Below are positions 45,107-54,474 of a stretch of 64,000 nucleotides of DNA, in pieces; position 1 is the stretch's first letter, and each line of letters starts with the position of its first letter. Below the pieces are notes generated by a model. That model was not told the origin of the DNA and did not search any database. It saw only the letters and a list, made by a program, of their open reading frames with translations. Origin of the DNA: JAAELZ01 sp965237995. GTDB taxonomy: Bacteria > Pseudomonadota > Gammaproteobacteria > Arenicellales > Poriferihabitantaceae. The translations under genes and the position numbers were made by a program. Location of the stretch: positions 323,878 to 387,877 of the forward strand of contig CBDEGO010000005.1 in the NCBI GenBank assembly GCA_965237995.1, in the 5' to 3' direction.

Positions 45107-46770
45107 GTGGCAAAGGAAAAAGAAAAGCAACCGAAGAAGATTTATCCAAAATTGTAGGTGCTGACCATTTTGGTAGTGAGGATTCAGGTACTAGCATGAT
45201 TACTGATCCCGTTCAGCCAACGCCAATGGTGATCTCGTTGGATGACATTGAAACGTATGATAACAATCCACGCCGTATGGACAATTCGGCGTATGATGAA
45301 ATCAAACAAGGTCTTCTCGAAACTGGTAGCCAGGGTATTACTTTAACTATCACCCGCCGCCCAGGTTCAAAGAAGTTTATACCGGATGCTGGTGGTAATA
45401 CACGCATACTTATACTTAAGGAACTTTACGCAAAGACTGGTGATGAAAAGTATTATCACCTAACGGTTAAGTTTATCCCCTATACCAAAGAAAGTAAGAT
45501 CATCATTAGCCACTTGGTTGAGAATGATGTTCGCGGTAGCTATGTTTTCATCGATAAAGCACTAGGTGTGCGTAGTGCATACAACCAACTGTTTGAAGAA
45601 TCAGGACAGGAATACACACAACGTTCTTTTATCGAGTATTTGAATACTCAGGGGTACTCTACAATCTCTCGTGCCCTACTCATTCCGATGAACTATGCAA
45701 TTGATCATCTATATGAGTTTATACCCAATGCACTCGATAGTGGTGCTGGTCGCCCTAAAGTAGAACAGCTACGCCAGATCGAAACTAAGTATCTCGATTA
45801 CTGGATGGCCCATGAGCTTGATAAGAATGACTTTATGGTTCATTGGCATCAAGTTCTACAAAGCAATGATTCTTGGGACAGCTTTAGTGTCGATCTAGTG
45901 GAAGGAGATATTCTATCTGTAATCACAGATCGTGTAATGAATACGCTAGTAGATTACCCTGCTCTGATTACTTCTGACACGATTAAGTTAGAAGTTAATC
46001 AGTTTCAAAAGAATCCCGATTTAGTTTCTACTTTATCAAAAGAGCCGAACTACGGTTGGCCCGTAGATGATGAGCATCCTGTAACAGTAATCGAAGCAGA
46101 TAACCCCGTAAAGGAACCTGCTCCAGTTTCTGTTGAAAAGCCGCTTGCACCTAAAATAGAACCTGAAGAAGCAGATCAAAAAAACTCTTCGGAACAGGTT
46201 CCTGAAGGGGCTAGTTTATCTGCTACAGCTACCGATTCTGAATTGACTCCTACGAAGCTTATAGCTGACTCAGTGGGTGATTTAGTAACGAATAGAGCGC
46301 AGTGCTATGAGAGTGCTTTAGCAATAGCTAAAGAGCATGGCTTTTCAGATTTGATAAAGCGCTTAGACAGCGGTTACGGATATTACTGTGAACTTCCGGA
46401 TGCACCATTTCATGTGATGGATGAGCTTAAGGCGTATCTATGGTGGCAATTGTTTCTAATTGCATCCCTGCATATTTACGATAACTACAGCTTTTTGCCA
46501 GAACATTCAAATTATCGGGTTCTTGTTTCGGATTTGATGGCAAACAGTCCTCCATTGGAAACTGATGATGCAGTACGAGACTTTGTGTCTCAGGTTGAAT
46601 CATCAATAAACCATCTTGTTGCGTGTCCTCCTGGATTTACTATTCAAACTGAATTATATGAACCTGAATCACTAGAAAATGATGTGTTTAGGCAGTTCGT
46701 ATTTTTGCAAACTAATCGCCGACTGATCCAAGAAAGATATAAGCACGAAGATATTTGGACAGAGCTTTGA
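45103..46770 (+). CDS. parB: ParB-family partition protein of PFGI-1-type ICE (TIGR03764-like)
   Basis: 555 residues. The ParB/Srx-like N-terminal domain includes VISLDDIETYDNNPR, GSQGITLTITRRPGSKKF and PDAGGNTRILILKELY (the GGN-R motif in place of the canonical GERR), then an HTH region. The middle (350-380) is acidic and Pro/Glu rich; the C-terminus is helical. Length and sequence are those of the ICE ParB family, longer than chromosomal ParB. A repeated palindrome downstream could be its site (see findings). Confidence 0.85.
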   Translation: MSGKGKRKATEEDLSKIVGADHFGSEDSGTSMITDPVQPTPMVISLDDIETYDNNPRRMDNSAYDEIKQGLLETGSQGITLTITRRPGSKKFIPDAGGNTRILILKELYAKTGDEKYYHLTVKFIPYTKESKIIISHLVENDVRGSYVFIDKALGVRSAYNQLFEESGQEYTQRSFIEYLNTQGYSTISRALLIPMNYAIDHLYEFIPNALDSGAGRPKVEQLRQIETKYLDYWMAHELDKNDFMVHWHQVLQSNDSWDSFSVDLVEGDILSVITDRVMNTLVDYPALITSDTIKLEVNQFQKNPDLVSTLSKEPNYGWPVDDEHPVTVIEADNPVKEPAPVSVEKPLAPKIEPEEADQKNSSEQVPEGASLSATATDSELTPTKLIADSVGDLVTNRAQCYESALAIAKEHGFSDLIKRLDSGYGYYCELPDAPFHVMDELKAYLWWQLFLIASLHIYDNYSFLPEHSNYRVLVSDLMANSPPLETDDAVRDFVSQVESSINHLVACPPGFTIQTELYEPESLENDVFRQFVFLQTNRRLIQERYKHEDIWTEL

Positions 46771-46784
46771 GCGGAGATTTGACA

Positions 46785-47369
46785 ATGCTAAATAATACAA
46801 ACAAGGCCATAGCATCAGACTTGGTAGAGGCATTACTTGAAGTGATTGCCTCTGACGACTTTGATGGTCAATTAGCAAAATTTCTTGGCGTTAATAATTT
46901 GACACCAGAAGTAATTGCTACCCTCAAAGGCTTATCAGTAGATGATCGAGATCGTTTGATTCGTTCCGGTCATAGCATAATGAACATCACCATAAACCGT
47001 AGGAACGTCACTTCATTATGTTCGGTCATCGATGATAACAAAGCGCAAAAGAAACTAATAAGCGACCTAGTTCGGGCTGGAGCTTCTCAATCAATGATGT
47101 TCGAGTACTTTGGAGTTTCAATGGATGAGATGGCTAAATTACGCCGTGAATTAGCCATCACTGCCCAGGGTGGTCGCCCTGCTGGTCTTTCTGAAAATGA
47201 AGAACAGACAGTATATGCGCTATACAAGGTTGAGATTAATCGTTTCAAGCAATCAGTAGAGCCTTATCCACAACCACGTATGTGCCTTAGAATTCATTAT
47301 GAAACGGGTATATCACTACCAAAGATATATAACTTTATAAAAAGCTTATCTAATGCAAAGCAATCGTAA
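46785..47369 (+). CDS. DUF2857 family ICE protein
   Basis: 194 residues from ATG 46785 (GCGGAG upstream). The second half has the DUF2857 pattern: LVRAGASQSMMFEYFGVSMD, LRRELAITAQGGRPAGLSEN and QPRMCLRIHYETGIS, suggesting DNA-binding by a HTH-like fold. Always found between parB and the STY4528 gene in this ICE family. Function unknown. It overlaps the next gene by 17 bases. Confidence 0.8.
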   Translation: MLNNTNKAIASDLVEALLEVIASDDFDGQLAKFLGVNNLTPEVIATLKGLSVDDRDRLIRSGHSIMNITINRRNVTSLCSVIDDNKAQKKLISDLVRAGASQSMMFEYFGVSMDEMAKLRRELAITAQGGRPAGLSENEEQTVYALYKVEINRFKQSVEPYPQPRMCLRIHYETGISLPKIYNFIKSLSNAKQS

Positions 47370-48705
47370 TTTACCGCCTGCTCTGCAAGGCTTATTACAA
47401 AAAGCATCAGAACATCGCTCTGGCGGTGATCAGCTTGTGTTTATGGGATCGTTGCAAGACCCCGTTCCCAGGCACCTGATTATTGATCCCGATCTACCGG
47501 CTTCAGCGGTGAGGATTTGGGCATATTTTAGAAGCCACATAACATCAATGGACGGTTCGATAAAGTGTCCAACGTATGTGGAAATTATGCGCGATCTCTC
47601 TATTGGTTCTCGTGAAACAGTAGCTGTTCATTTAAGTCTTTTAAGAGCTACTAGGTGGCTATCATTAGCGGCTCGTACAAAAGACGAGCGAGGATTTACT
47701 AGAGGTAATATCTATGCGTTGCATACACAACCAATCAGTGTCGCTGATGCCATTGTGTTGGACGAAGAATATATGGGTTTGCTAATAAAGCTATCTCAAC
47801 ATCAGAATCCAAAATATCATCGTCTAGCATTATCACTAATTACTAATGCGGAGCAGTTTTTCGATCAGCAAACCACTACCCCATCTTTAGATGCAATAGA
47901 GGAAAGTTTGGTTGCCGATCAGGTAACAACGTCTACTCGTGCATCGCCGTTAAGACGGTTCTATCAGCGACCAGTAACTAATCAACAGCCAGCAGAAAAC
48001 GTAACTCCTCTGAAACAAGGTAGCGGTACGATAATTAGTTCCGCTGGTGTGGCCACAAATTTGGAAAGTGGTGATTTACCGTTTAAACATAAAAACACAC
48101 CGTCTGTACCGATTAATCAGCTTGGCCACACTGTGGCCACAGAAACTGAAAACCAGAGTACGATAATCGTACCGCCAGAGTACGATAATCGTACTGCCTT
48201 TTGTAGTAGTAGTAGTTCTAATATAAATCCTACTACTACAACTAATAACTCTAATCAAAAGAATCACAGTAGTTCGATAAATGAGTTACTTAATCAAATT
48301 GATTTCCATGATGATATTTTAAAATTTAACGATAACTTAAAAGCTTTAGCGGCAAAGTCACTAATTAGAATTGGTAGTGACGATCAACAGATGGTTTTGG
48401 ATTGTGTTGCCGCCCAGGTGAAGATGGCTAAGTTCGGACAAGGCGAACCTGTCAGAGTACCGGTTCGATATATTCAATGGCATGTAGGAAAAATAATTGA
48501 TGGTGAAAACTCATTATCAGGAATTCACCCTGATGATGTTAGAGCACCGGAGAACACGGATGATCAGAAACAGCAAAAACTTAGAGATCAAGAAGAACAA
48601 AGAAAGTTACAAGAAGAAGCGCTTAAACGCGCTCACGACGAAAGGATCGAAAGGCTATTGGAACAAAAAGAAAAAGAAAAGAAAGGTGACAATAATGGAA
48701 ATTAA
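47353..48705 (+). CDS. STY4528-family island replication protein
   Basis: 450 residues. The N-terminal RepB/winged-helix-like region (HLIIDPDLPASAVRIWAYFR, KCPTYVEIMRDLSIGSRETV, LSLLRATRWLSLAARTKD) matches the STY4528 pathogenicity-island replication family. A low-complexity Ser/Asn/Thr linker (about 285-310) and a charged C-terminal coiled coil follow. One copy of the 15-bp palindrome lies inside the coding sequence at 48124. Probably acts in replication of the excised ICE. Confidence 0.8.
   Translation: MQSNRNLPPALQGLLQKASEHRSGGDQLVFMGSLQDPVPRHLIIDPDLPASAVRIWAYFRSHITSMDGSIKCPTYVEIMRDLSIGSRETVAVHLSLLRATRWLSLAARTKDERGFTRGNIYALHTQPISVADAIVLDEEYMGLLIKLSQHQNPKYHRLALSLITNAEQFFDQQTTTPSLDAIEESLVADQVTTSTRASPLRRFYQRPVTNQQPAENVTPLKQGSGTIISSAGVATNLESGDLPFKHKNTPSVPINQLGHTVATETENQSTIIVPPEYDNRTAFCSSSSSNINPTTTTNNSNQKNHSSSINELLNQIDFHDDILKFNDNLKALAAKSLIRIGSDDQQMVLDCVAAQVKMAKFGQGEPVRVPVRYIQWHVGKIIDGENSLSGIHPDDVRAPENTDDQKQQKLRDQEEQRKLQEEALKRAHDERIERLLEQKEKEKKGDNNGN
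48124..48138. repeat. palindrome GGCCACA-C-TGTGGCC, copy 1
   Basis: 15-bp palindrome within the STY4528 gene, flanked by T and A to make 17 bp. Confidence 0.7.
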
Positions 48706-48711
48706 ATCTAC

Positions 48712-48726
48712 GGCCACAGTGTGGCC
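48712..48726. repeat. palindrome GGCCACA-G-TGTGGCC, copy 2
   Basis: Between the STY4528 gene and dam; extends by one C/G pair on each side. Confidence 0.7.
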
Positions 48727-48749
48727 GGAAAAACCACTGAGGCAGAATT

Positions 48750-49637
48750 GTGATTACCCAAGATATTAAAAAACCAATATTTCGCTATCATGGCGGTAAA
48801 TGGAAGTTAGCTTCATGGATTATTAGTCACATGGCGACCCATGAAACATATGTAGAACCATATTGCGGCGCGGCAAATGTGTTGTTGCATAAAGTTCCTG
48901 TAAAGAATGAAGTTATTAATGACCTGAATGAACGGTTGGTATCTTCATTTCAAGTTTTGCGTGATAAGCGCAAGCGCCAGCAGTTAGTCGAAATGTTGAG
49001 GTTTACTCCGTATGCTCGACAAGAGTATGAGGACTGCAAAGAGAAAGCACTAGACCCGATAGAAGATGCAAGGCGATTATTTGTTCTGAGTCATCAATCT
49101 TACGCAAGTATCGGAGTATCAGGTGATAGACATTCTGGTTGGCGTCGAGGGTTTAGAGACTCAGGTAGAAATACTGCTCAAGAATGGAAGGATATTCCTG
49201 AACTAATCAATATATGGGGTAAACGATTAACTCAAGTTTATATTGAGCGCATGGATGCACTTGAATTAATTAAGCAAACTGATTCAGACAATACCTTATT
49301 CTATGTTGATCCACCCTATGTTCATGAAACACGCGCAGTAAATGCGAGTGGAAATTATGGACACGAGATGACTGACACAGATCATGCGGCTCTTGCTGCG
49401 CGACTTAATGAAATTAAAGGCATGGCAATTATAAGCGGCTATTCCAACCGGTTGTATGAGCAACAACTATACCCTGATTGGAAGATGGTAGAAAAACCAG
49501 GTACACGCGAAAAAACCGAATGTATCTGGTTATCACCAAATCTAACTAAACGATATTCCGAAGAATTTGATACTCAGCGCGATATTTTTTCTAATTGTGG
49601 CCACAGTGTGGCCAGCCTAACAAAAAAGGTACGGTAA
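48750..49637 (+). CDS. dam: DNA adenine methylase, D12 class
   Basis: 295 residues. FRYHGGKWKLASWI (SAM-binding), VEPYCGAANVLL and the catalytic DPPYVHET motif of D12/Dam-type N6-adenine methylases, with a Dam-like central region (HSGWRRGFRD). Start GTG 48750. ICE-borne Dam homologues probably protect or regulate the element after transfer. The last residues CGHSVA are encoded by a copy of the palindrome. Confidence 0.88.
   Translation: MITQDIKKPIFRYHGGKWKLASWIISHMATHETYVEPYCGAANVLLHKVPVKNEVINDLNERLVSSFQVLRDKRKRQQLVEMLRFTPYARQEYEDCKEKALDPIEDARRLFVLSHQSYASIGVSGDRHSGWRRGFRDSGRNTAQEWKDIPELINIWGKRLTQVYIERMDALELIKQTDSDNTLFYVDPPYVHETRAVNASGNYGHEMTDTDHAALAARLNEIKGMAIISGYSNRLYEQQLYPDWKMVEKPGTREKTECIWLSPNLTKRYSEEFDTQRDIFSNCGHSVASLTKKVR
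49599..49613. repeat. palindrome GGCCACA-G-TGTGGCC, copy 3
   Basis: In the final codons of dam, encoding GHSVA. Confidence 0.7.
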
Positions 49638-49640
49638 GCG

Positions 49641-50594
49641 ATGGCTAATAATACTAATAACACTCAGTTCCCTGGTCGCTTAGAAGGGCAATACTCGATC
49701 ACCTTACATAGTTTTGAAGCGGTTTTAGCTTTACGAGGTAGGCGCGGAACATCTGAACAACCAAAAATTTGCGGTTTGTACGAGTTTTCATCGCGTTTTT
49801 CGATGATCTACAGTGCCGCAGAATTAGATGATCCTTTTGCAATCTACGCTTTAGTTCAGGTTGAAGACAAAATTAAAGCAACGGAGCGCGAATTTAAACT
49901 GATCGATAAACGCTTAACCAAGAATAGAAAAATCAAATCCAGTGAAAAAATGACTTATGCGATTCCTCGCTCAGTTAGTCCGCTGGAATTCAAACTAACA
50001 CTAGCAAATTACGGTGCAAGTGTTTCTCGAATACTGGTGAAGTATGACAATCTTATTCTTGATCTAAAGAATCAAATCCATCTGAATATGATTCCAGCGC
50101 GTGATGGTAAAGAGCAGATATTTAACCTGGGTGCAACAATACGAGGTTTGTTAGATACGGGATCAAGATACAACTATACCTCTTGTCGTAAAGTTGATTT
50201 GGAGCAACGAAACCAGGTAGGAAATGCGGCAATTAAAAAGCTTGTTAATACAAAATTTATTGATGCTTCAAAATTTGATAGTGAGGAAGATATTTTTGAA
50301 TATTTCATCACCTATCCATACACACCAAAGTACGGGCCTGCAACAGTTGTTAGTGATCAAGTATTTTCGGATCGTGCAGATCGAGCAAACGAAGGTGATT
50401 CTAAAGTTAAATCAAGATACTCAAGATTTCTACCTCGTAAAGCCGATACAACCGAGGCAGCAGAGGAGAAGATTGTTACGGAGGATAAAACATCTAAGAA
50501 GGATAAATCGTCTAAAGGGCCTTTTAAGGGTAGGGGAAAGAAGCCTGCACCAAAAGATAAAACAAGCGGGAAAGCTGATAAGGAGAAAAAATAG
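49641..50594 (+). CDS. TIGR03761 family integrating conjugative element protein
   Basis: 317 residues. Matches the PFL_4669 family by FPGRLEGQYSITLHSFEAVL, GLYEFSSRFSMIYSAAELDD, and YTPKYGPATV. A Lys-rich tail (about 270-317) looks nucleic-acid binding. Between dam and DUF3158 as in other PFGI-1-type ICEs. Function unknown, probably replication or regulation. Confidence 0.82.
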   Translation: MANNTNNTQFPGRLEGQYSITLHSFEAVLALRGRRGTSEQPKICGLYEFSSRFSMIYSAAELDDPFAIYALVQVEDKIKATEREFKLIDKRLTKNRKIKSSEKMTYAIPRSVSPLEFKLTLANYGASVSRILVKYDNLILDLKNQIHLNMIPARDGKEQIFNLGATIRGLLDTGSRYNYTSCRKVDLEQRNQVGNAAIKKLVNTKFIDASKFDSEEDIFEYFITYPYTPKYGPATVVSDQVFSDRADRANEGDSKVKSRYSRFLPRKADTTEAAEEKIVTEDKTSKKDKSSKGPFKGRGKKPAPKDKTSGKADKEKK

Positions 50595-50596
50595 TT

Positions 50597-51025
50597 ATGG
50601 AACAAATTATGTCACACAGCAAAATTATCGAAGGATTGAAATCGGTTGATGCTGAACTTTCAAGACTGAAAGGATTGATGCCGGAATTGATTAACCAGGC
50701 TAATGAGCTTGCCGTGGCGTATCGAACTGGTTTACTTCTTTCAAGGCATATTGTTGGTGGACGAATATATCTACGCTGGAGATTTCGCGCAGAACTAGAT
50801 GAAAACAGGAAGTATATCGATTTATCAGAAGGTGATGGTAGTTTGTATTTGACGCAGTTTTCTAAATCAGTTCGACAAAGCCTGATTGAAGTAGACCTTA
50901 GATGCCAAGCATTAAATCATGCCTATACAGTCACTTTTGCAACTCGTACAAGTTTACGAAGATTACACAAACATTCACAAGGACTGAAAGCCTTACGGAA
51001 TGGCCACAGTGTGGCCGTAAATTAA
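50597..51025 (+). CDS. DUF3158 family ICE protein
   Basis: 142 residues; LLLSRHIVGGRIYLRWRFRA and a basic helical C-terminus place it in DUF3158. Starts 2 bases after the TIGR03761 stop. Its last residues (NGHSVAVN) are encoded by a palindrome copy, which suggests that the repeat moved into the 3' end of the gene. Confidence 0.78.
   Translation: MEQIMSHSKIIEGLKSVDAELSRLKGLMPELINQANELAVAYRTGLLLSRHIVGGRIYLRWRFRAELDENRKYIDLSEGDGSLYLTQFSKSVRQSLIEVDLRCQALNHAYTVTFATRTSLRRLHKHSQGLKALRNGHSVAVN
51002..51016. repeat. palindrome GGCCACA-G-TGTGGCC, copy 4
   Basis: In the last codons of the DUF3158 gene. Confidence 0.7.
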
Positions 51026-51054
51026 TTTTTATTAACCAACTATAGGAAAACTCT

Positions 51055-51453
51055 ATGTCACATAGCACAGAAACAGCATACGTTCACACAATTGAAATAT
51101 CTATTAAATCTGTTAATCGTAACGGTGAGCCAACCGAAATTGATTTAGCTAAAATGCGCGTTAATGTAGATCGTTCACGCCGTTCTGGTGAGGACGAGGA
51201 GGGCAATCCCAATTACGACACCTCTAAGAGCTTTTGGGTCGATGTCGAGCTATGGGGGCCTCGTGTTAAGCATTTGAAAGGATGCGTAGCTAAAGGTGCA
51301 TCAATTATGATGACCGGTATTTACATCAATAATACTTGGACGGACAAGGACAGTGGCGAAGAGCGCAATAAGCTTGTTTTTGTAGCTGATGAAATCGCGA
51401 TTCTGCCAAGATGTCTGGAGTCAATCGTTCTTAAAGCTAAGAATGAAGGCTAA
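51055..51453 (+). CDS. ssb: single-stranded DNA-binding protein, ICE type
   Basis: 132 residues with an OB-fold pattern: FWVDVELWGPRVKHLKGCVA, KGASIMMTGIYINNTWTDKD, NKLVFVADEIAILP. No acidic DDIPF tail, as in other ICE SSB-like proteins. Placed before topB, the usual order. Likely protects single strands during ICE replication and transfer. Confidence 0.8.
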   Translation: MSHSTETAYVHTIEISIKSVNRNGEPTEIDLAKMRVNVDRSRRSGEDEEGNPNYDTSKSFWVDVELWGPRVKHLKGCVAKGASIMMTGIYINNTWTDKDSGEERNKLVFVADEIAILPRCLESIVLKAKNEG

Positions 51454-51466
51454 CCATCTAAATTCT

Positions 51467-51481
51467 GGCCACAGTGTGGCC
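51467..51481. repeat. palindrome GGCCACA-G-TGTGGCC, copy 5
   Basis: Intergenic after ssb; extended by CT/AG to a perfect-arm 19-bp palindrome (51465-51483). Confidence 0.75.
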
Positions 51482-51497
51482 AGAGGATGATTAAAAA

Positions 51498-51752
51498 ATG
51501 GGACAGCTATTACACGAAGTCAATGATTCAGTTTATTTCATCGCGGGTGAAGGTTTTTTTGTTCATCTAAACACAGATGATTACAACGGTTATTATGGCC
51601 TAGAAGGTATTGAATGCTTACTGGTCGAAGCGATAAATAAGGGACTGGATACTACGGTACTTGATTCTGCTTTATCAATTTTACGTAGCTATAAATTTCG
51701 TATGGATTCTTCTGGTCAATTATTTATTCCAGCAAAAGGAGGTATATTTTGA
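51498..51752 (+). CDS. hypothetical ICE protein, 84 aa
   Basis: Small acidic protein (NDSVYFIAGEGFFVHLNTDD, NKGLDTTVLDSALSILRSYK) overlapping topB by 4 bases, so it is translationally coupled to it. Family not recognised. Confidence 0.6.
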   Translation: MGQLLHEVNDSVYFIAGEGFFVHLNTDDYNGYYGLEGIECLLVEAINKGLDTTVLDSALSILRSYKFRMDSSGQLFIPAKGGIF

Positions 51753-53755
51753 GCCAACTATTTATATGCGAAAAACCATCACAAGCTAAAGATATAGCGC
51801 GTGTTCTTGGTAGAGGAACGGCAAGCCGTAAGGATACTTATTATCAAGCCGGTGAAGCAAAAGTTACCTGGTGCATCGGACATTTGCTGACAATGGCAAT
51901 GCCAGAGGATTATGACGAATCATTTAAGAAATGGTCGTTGGATAGTCTGCCGATACTTCCGGATCAATGGAAGATGGCGGTGCAAGTTAAAGTAAGCAAA
52001 CAGTTTAAAGCGATTAAGAAGTTATTGGCTTCCTCGAGTAACGTTGTTATCGCAACAGATGCGGATCGTGAAGGTGAAGTAATAGCACGAGAAATCCTAG
52101 ATTTTTGTTCGTATCGTGGTTCGCTGCAACGCTTGTGGCTATCGTCATTGGACGATGTTTCTATCACTAAGGCACTTGGTGCGTTGCGTGAAAACAGCAG
52201 TACAGAGCCACTGTACTATGCAGGTTTAGGCCGCGCTCGAAGTGATTGGCTTGTTGGCATGAATCTAACACGCGCTTATACCTGTCTTGGGAGAAGTGCT
52301 GGTTTTGATGGCGTTTTATCAGTCGGGCGCGTTCAAACACCTACGCTTGCGTTGGTAGTAAGTCGTGACTTACAAATAGAGAACTTTACTCCAATAGAGT
52401 TTTATGTGGTGAACGCAGTATTGGATTATTCAGGTGTTTCAATATCTGCCAAATGGGTTCCTAATGAGAATGACTTAGATACCATCTGCGACGATCAGCG
52501 CCGCTGTACCAGTCAACAATCGGCGATTCAAGTGGCGCAGAAATTAGATCAATCATCTGCTGTTGTCACCTCTTTCGATAAGAGTAAAAAGTCGGAGTCG
52601 GCTCCATTGTTATTTTCATTATCAGCATTACAAAAAGCAGCATCTTCTAAGTGGGGTTACACCGCTGAGCAAACATTAGATACTGCTCAACATTTATATG
52701 AGAAGTTTAAAGCAACCAGCTATCCACGAAGTGATTGTCGGTATCTGCCGGTAGAGCAATTAGTTGAAGTTCCTGATGTGCGCGAGGCATTGCTTACAGT
52801 TCATCGAGATGATGCCACTATGATCAATCAGATTGAAGGCATGGATATGTCGCTAAAAAGCCGCGCCTGGAACAATTCAAAAATCACCGCGCATCACGGT
52901 ATCATCCCAACTACCAATGATCGGGTAGACCTTGCTAGTATGAGTGAACCAGAGCGCAATATTTATATTTTGATTGTACGACATTACTTAGCGCAGTTTT
53001 ATCCAGCGAACATAACCGAGCACACTGAAATTAAGTTTACTGCTAACGAAATAGATTTACTTGCTAAAGCTATTAGTCCAGTTTCTTCTGGTTGGAAAGT
53101 AGTGTTGCCCGCTAAAGAAAAAGACGAAAAACCATTTTTACAGTTACCTACAATGCAAAGTGGCGATCAAGCTCAAGTGCTAAGTTCCTCAGTCGAAACC
53201 AAAAATTCCAAGCCGCAGCCACGGTTTACTGAGGGGACTCTAATCGACGCGATGGCGAATGTAGCCCGATATGTAGATGACACACAAGCTAAAGCTATTC
53301 TCAAAGAACAAGATGGTATCGGTACTGAAACAACTCGCGCTGGAATAATAAAAACACTTAAAGATCGTAAGTATGTTCAAACTAAAGGCAAACAACTAAT
53401 CTCAACAACAAGAGGTCGAGAGTTGATACAGATGCTACCGAAAGAACTCACTGATCCAGTGATGACTGCACTGATGGAACGATTATTAAGCAAGATCGCT
53501 GATGGCGATCTTGCACTAGATAATTACATGGACAGACAAATAAAATATGTAAGTAGTTTGATTGAGTCAGCAAAAGCGAGTGCGGGTCAAATTCAAATTA
53601 CACCAGATAAAAAGAAAGCGAAAGCTGCACCAATTGAGACTGACCAGAAGTGTCCTGAATGCGAAAAACCACTGTTAAAGCGTAAAGGAAAGAAAGGTTT
53701 TTTTCTTGGTTGTTCAGGTTTTCCTGACTGTAGACACATTAGTTTTTTGAATTAA
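51749..53755 (+). CDS. topB: DNA topoisomerase III
   Basis: 668 residues. Toprim domain (FICEKPSQAKDIARVLG, ATDADREGEVIAREIL), LGRARSDWLVGMNLTRAY, the active-site region SVGRVQTPTLALVV, KATSYPRSDCRYLP, and a C-terminal Cys4 zinc ribbon (CPECEKPLLKRKGKKGFFLG, then CSGFPDC). Start TTG 51749 after GGAGG. Decatenates DNA during ICE replication. Typical of the ICE replication module. Confidence 0.93.
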   Translation: MSQLFICEKPSQAKDIARVLGRGTASRKDTYYQAGEAKVTWCIGHLLTMAMPEDYDESFKKWSLDSLPILPDQWKMAVQVKVSKQFKAIKKLLASSSNVVIATDADREGEVIAREILDFCSYRGSLQRLWLSSLDDVSITKALGALRENSSTEPLYYAGLGRARSDWLVGMNLTRAYTCLGRSAGFDGVLSVGRVQTPTLALVVSRDLQIENFTPIEFYVVNAVLDYSGVSISAKWVPNENDLDTICDDQRRCTSQQSAIQVAQKLDQSSAVVTSFDKSKKSESAPLLFSLSALQKAASSKWGYTAEQTLDTAQHLYEKFKATSYPRSDCRYLPVEQLVEVPDVREALLTVHRDDATMINQIEGMDMSLKSRAWNNSKITAHHGIIPTTNDRVDLASMSEPERNIYILIVRHYLAQFYPANITEHTEIKFTANEIDLLAKAISPVSSGWKVVLPAKEKDEKPFLQLPTMQSGDQAQVLSSSVETKNSKPQPRFTEGTLIDAMANVARYVDDTQAKAILKEQDGIGTETTRAGIIKTLKDRKYVQTKGKQLISTTRGRELIQMLPKELTDPVMTALMERLLSKIADGDLALDNYMDRQIKYVSSLIESAKASAGQIQITPDKKKAKAAPIETDQKCPECEKPLLKRKGKKGFFLGCSGFPDCRHISFLN

Positions 53756-53764
53756 ATGTGTTTT

Positions 53765-53779
53765 GGCCACACTGTGGCC
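53765..53779. repeat. palindrome GGCCACA-C-TGTGGCC, copy 6
   Basis: Nine bases after the topB stop, with T/A flanks. No T tract follows, so it is not an obvious terminator. Confidence 0.7.
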
Positions 53780-53871
53780 AGTATAAAATTTGTGGTTGAA
53801 ATTCGTTGTAAGTGGTTGATTCTTGGCCTTGTAATTATTAGAGATTGGCCGTATTATGGCCTTGTTCAACG

Positions 53872-53981
53872 ATTTTCTGTGGACTGCCAGCGCCCCGAAG
53901 TTTCTGGCACAGAGCGATGATTACTGGATTTATTCAGTACCGACCAAAGAAAACATCGTCATAGGGTAAAACCTACTTGGT
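53872..53981 (+). ncRNA. candidate structured RNA, copy 1 (110 bp)
   Basis: Repeated at 55854-55963 with 3 differences. Possible pairings: TGCCAG 53885-53890 with CTGGCA 53904-53909; CGATG 53915-53919 with CATCG 53954-53958, enclosing TACTG/CAGTA; and GACCAA 53942-53947 with TTGGTC 53977-53982, which crosses the previous stem and makes a pseudoknot. Two of the three differences between copies are a compensatory A-T to G-C change in the last stem. Type and strand are inferred. Confidence 0.5.
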
Positions 53982-53994
53982 CATTTTTTAAATC

Positions 53995-54040
53995 TAACCC
54001 GCTGGGGATATTCATCCCCATTAAGGGTATGCGTGTTCCT
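53995..54040 (+). promoter_or_regulatory. structured leader motif, copy L1
   Basis: AACCC, 3 bases, GGGGAT-4-ATCCCC, then GGGT pairing back to ACCC. It sits 28 bases before the start of the 70-aa membrane gene. Same architecture as L2 and L3. Confidence 0.5.
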
Positions 54041-54067
54041 AGTATTTATTAACTTAAAGGAGCATGT

Positions 54068-54280
54068 ATGAAATTTCTATTCAAAGAAGCTAACGTCAAA
54101 GAAGATGCCAGAAAGTTTGGGCTTACCTTATTTGGCGCTACCTTACTTGCTGTAGCTTTTAAACCTGGTGATACCTATTCCCCGATTCTCGCTTTTGGAC
54201 TTATTATCCTAAGCCTGTTATTCTGGTTGTATGGTGTATTAACCAAAACTGAGGAAACCGAAAATGGCAATGAGCAGTGA
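54068..54280 (+). CDS. small membrane protein, 70 aa
   Basis: Two hydrophobic helices (FGLTLFGATLLAVAF; ILAFGLIILSLLFWLYGVL) after a charged N-terminus. AAGGAG precedes the ATG. Preceded by leader L1 and overlapping the next small ORF. Possibly part of transfer or entry control; no family recognised. Confidence 0.65.
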   Translation: MKFLFKEANVKEDARKFGLTLFGATLLAVAFKPGDTYSPILAFGLIILSLLFWLYGVLTKTEETENGNEQ

Positions 54281-54380
54281 AGCCTTGATGTTATTGATTG
54301 GGCTGTTTGCTTTTATTGTTGTTATGTGCGTAGGCTATATAGCTCATCGTCAAAACAGTAGTAGCAAAAGCGACCAGTAA
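54264..54380 (+). CDS. single-helix small protein, 38 aa
   Basis: ATG 54264 (or 54270) overlaps the end of the preceding gene. The product is one membrane helix (LMLLIGLFAFIVVMCVGYIA) with a short Ser/Lys tail. The overlap and hydrophobicity support translation together with its neighbour. Confidence 0.5.
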   Translation: MAMSSEALMLLIGLFAFIVVMCVGYIAHRQNSSSKSDQ

Positions 54381-54397
54381 CCTCAAAAACTTTTTTG

Positions 54398-54450
54398 TAA
54401 CCCAAACGGGATGTGCTTATCCCGTAGGGGTTGGTATGTCCCTTTTTTTT
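54398..54450 (+). promoter_or_regulatory. structured leader motif, copy L2
   Basis: AACCC, 3 bases, CGGGAT-6-ATCCCG, then GGGGTT pairing to AACCC, followed by TCCC and eight Ts. TCCC could pair instead with GGGA of the hairpin. It lies 24 bases before the STY4534 gene. Confidence 0.55.
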
Positions 54451-54474
54451 AAACTTTAAATCGGAGATATACCA

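Noticed and set aside
50224..50649. Second reading frame inside the TIGR03761 gene
   Set aside because: A shadow of the real gene in another frame; Ile/Leu/Arg-rich with no family.
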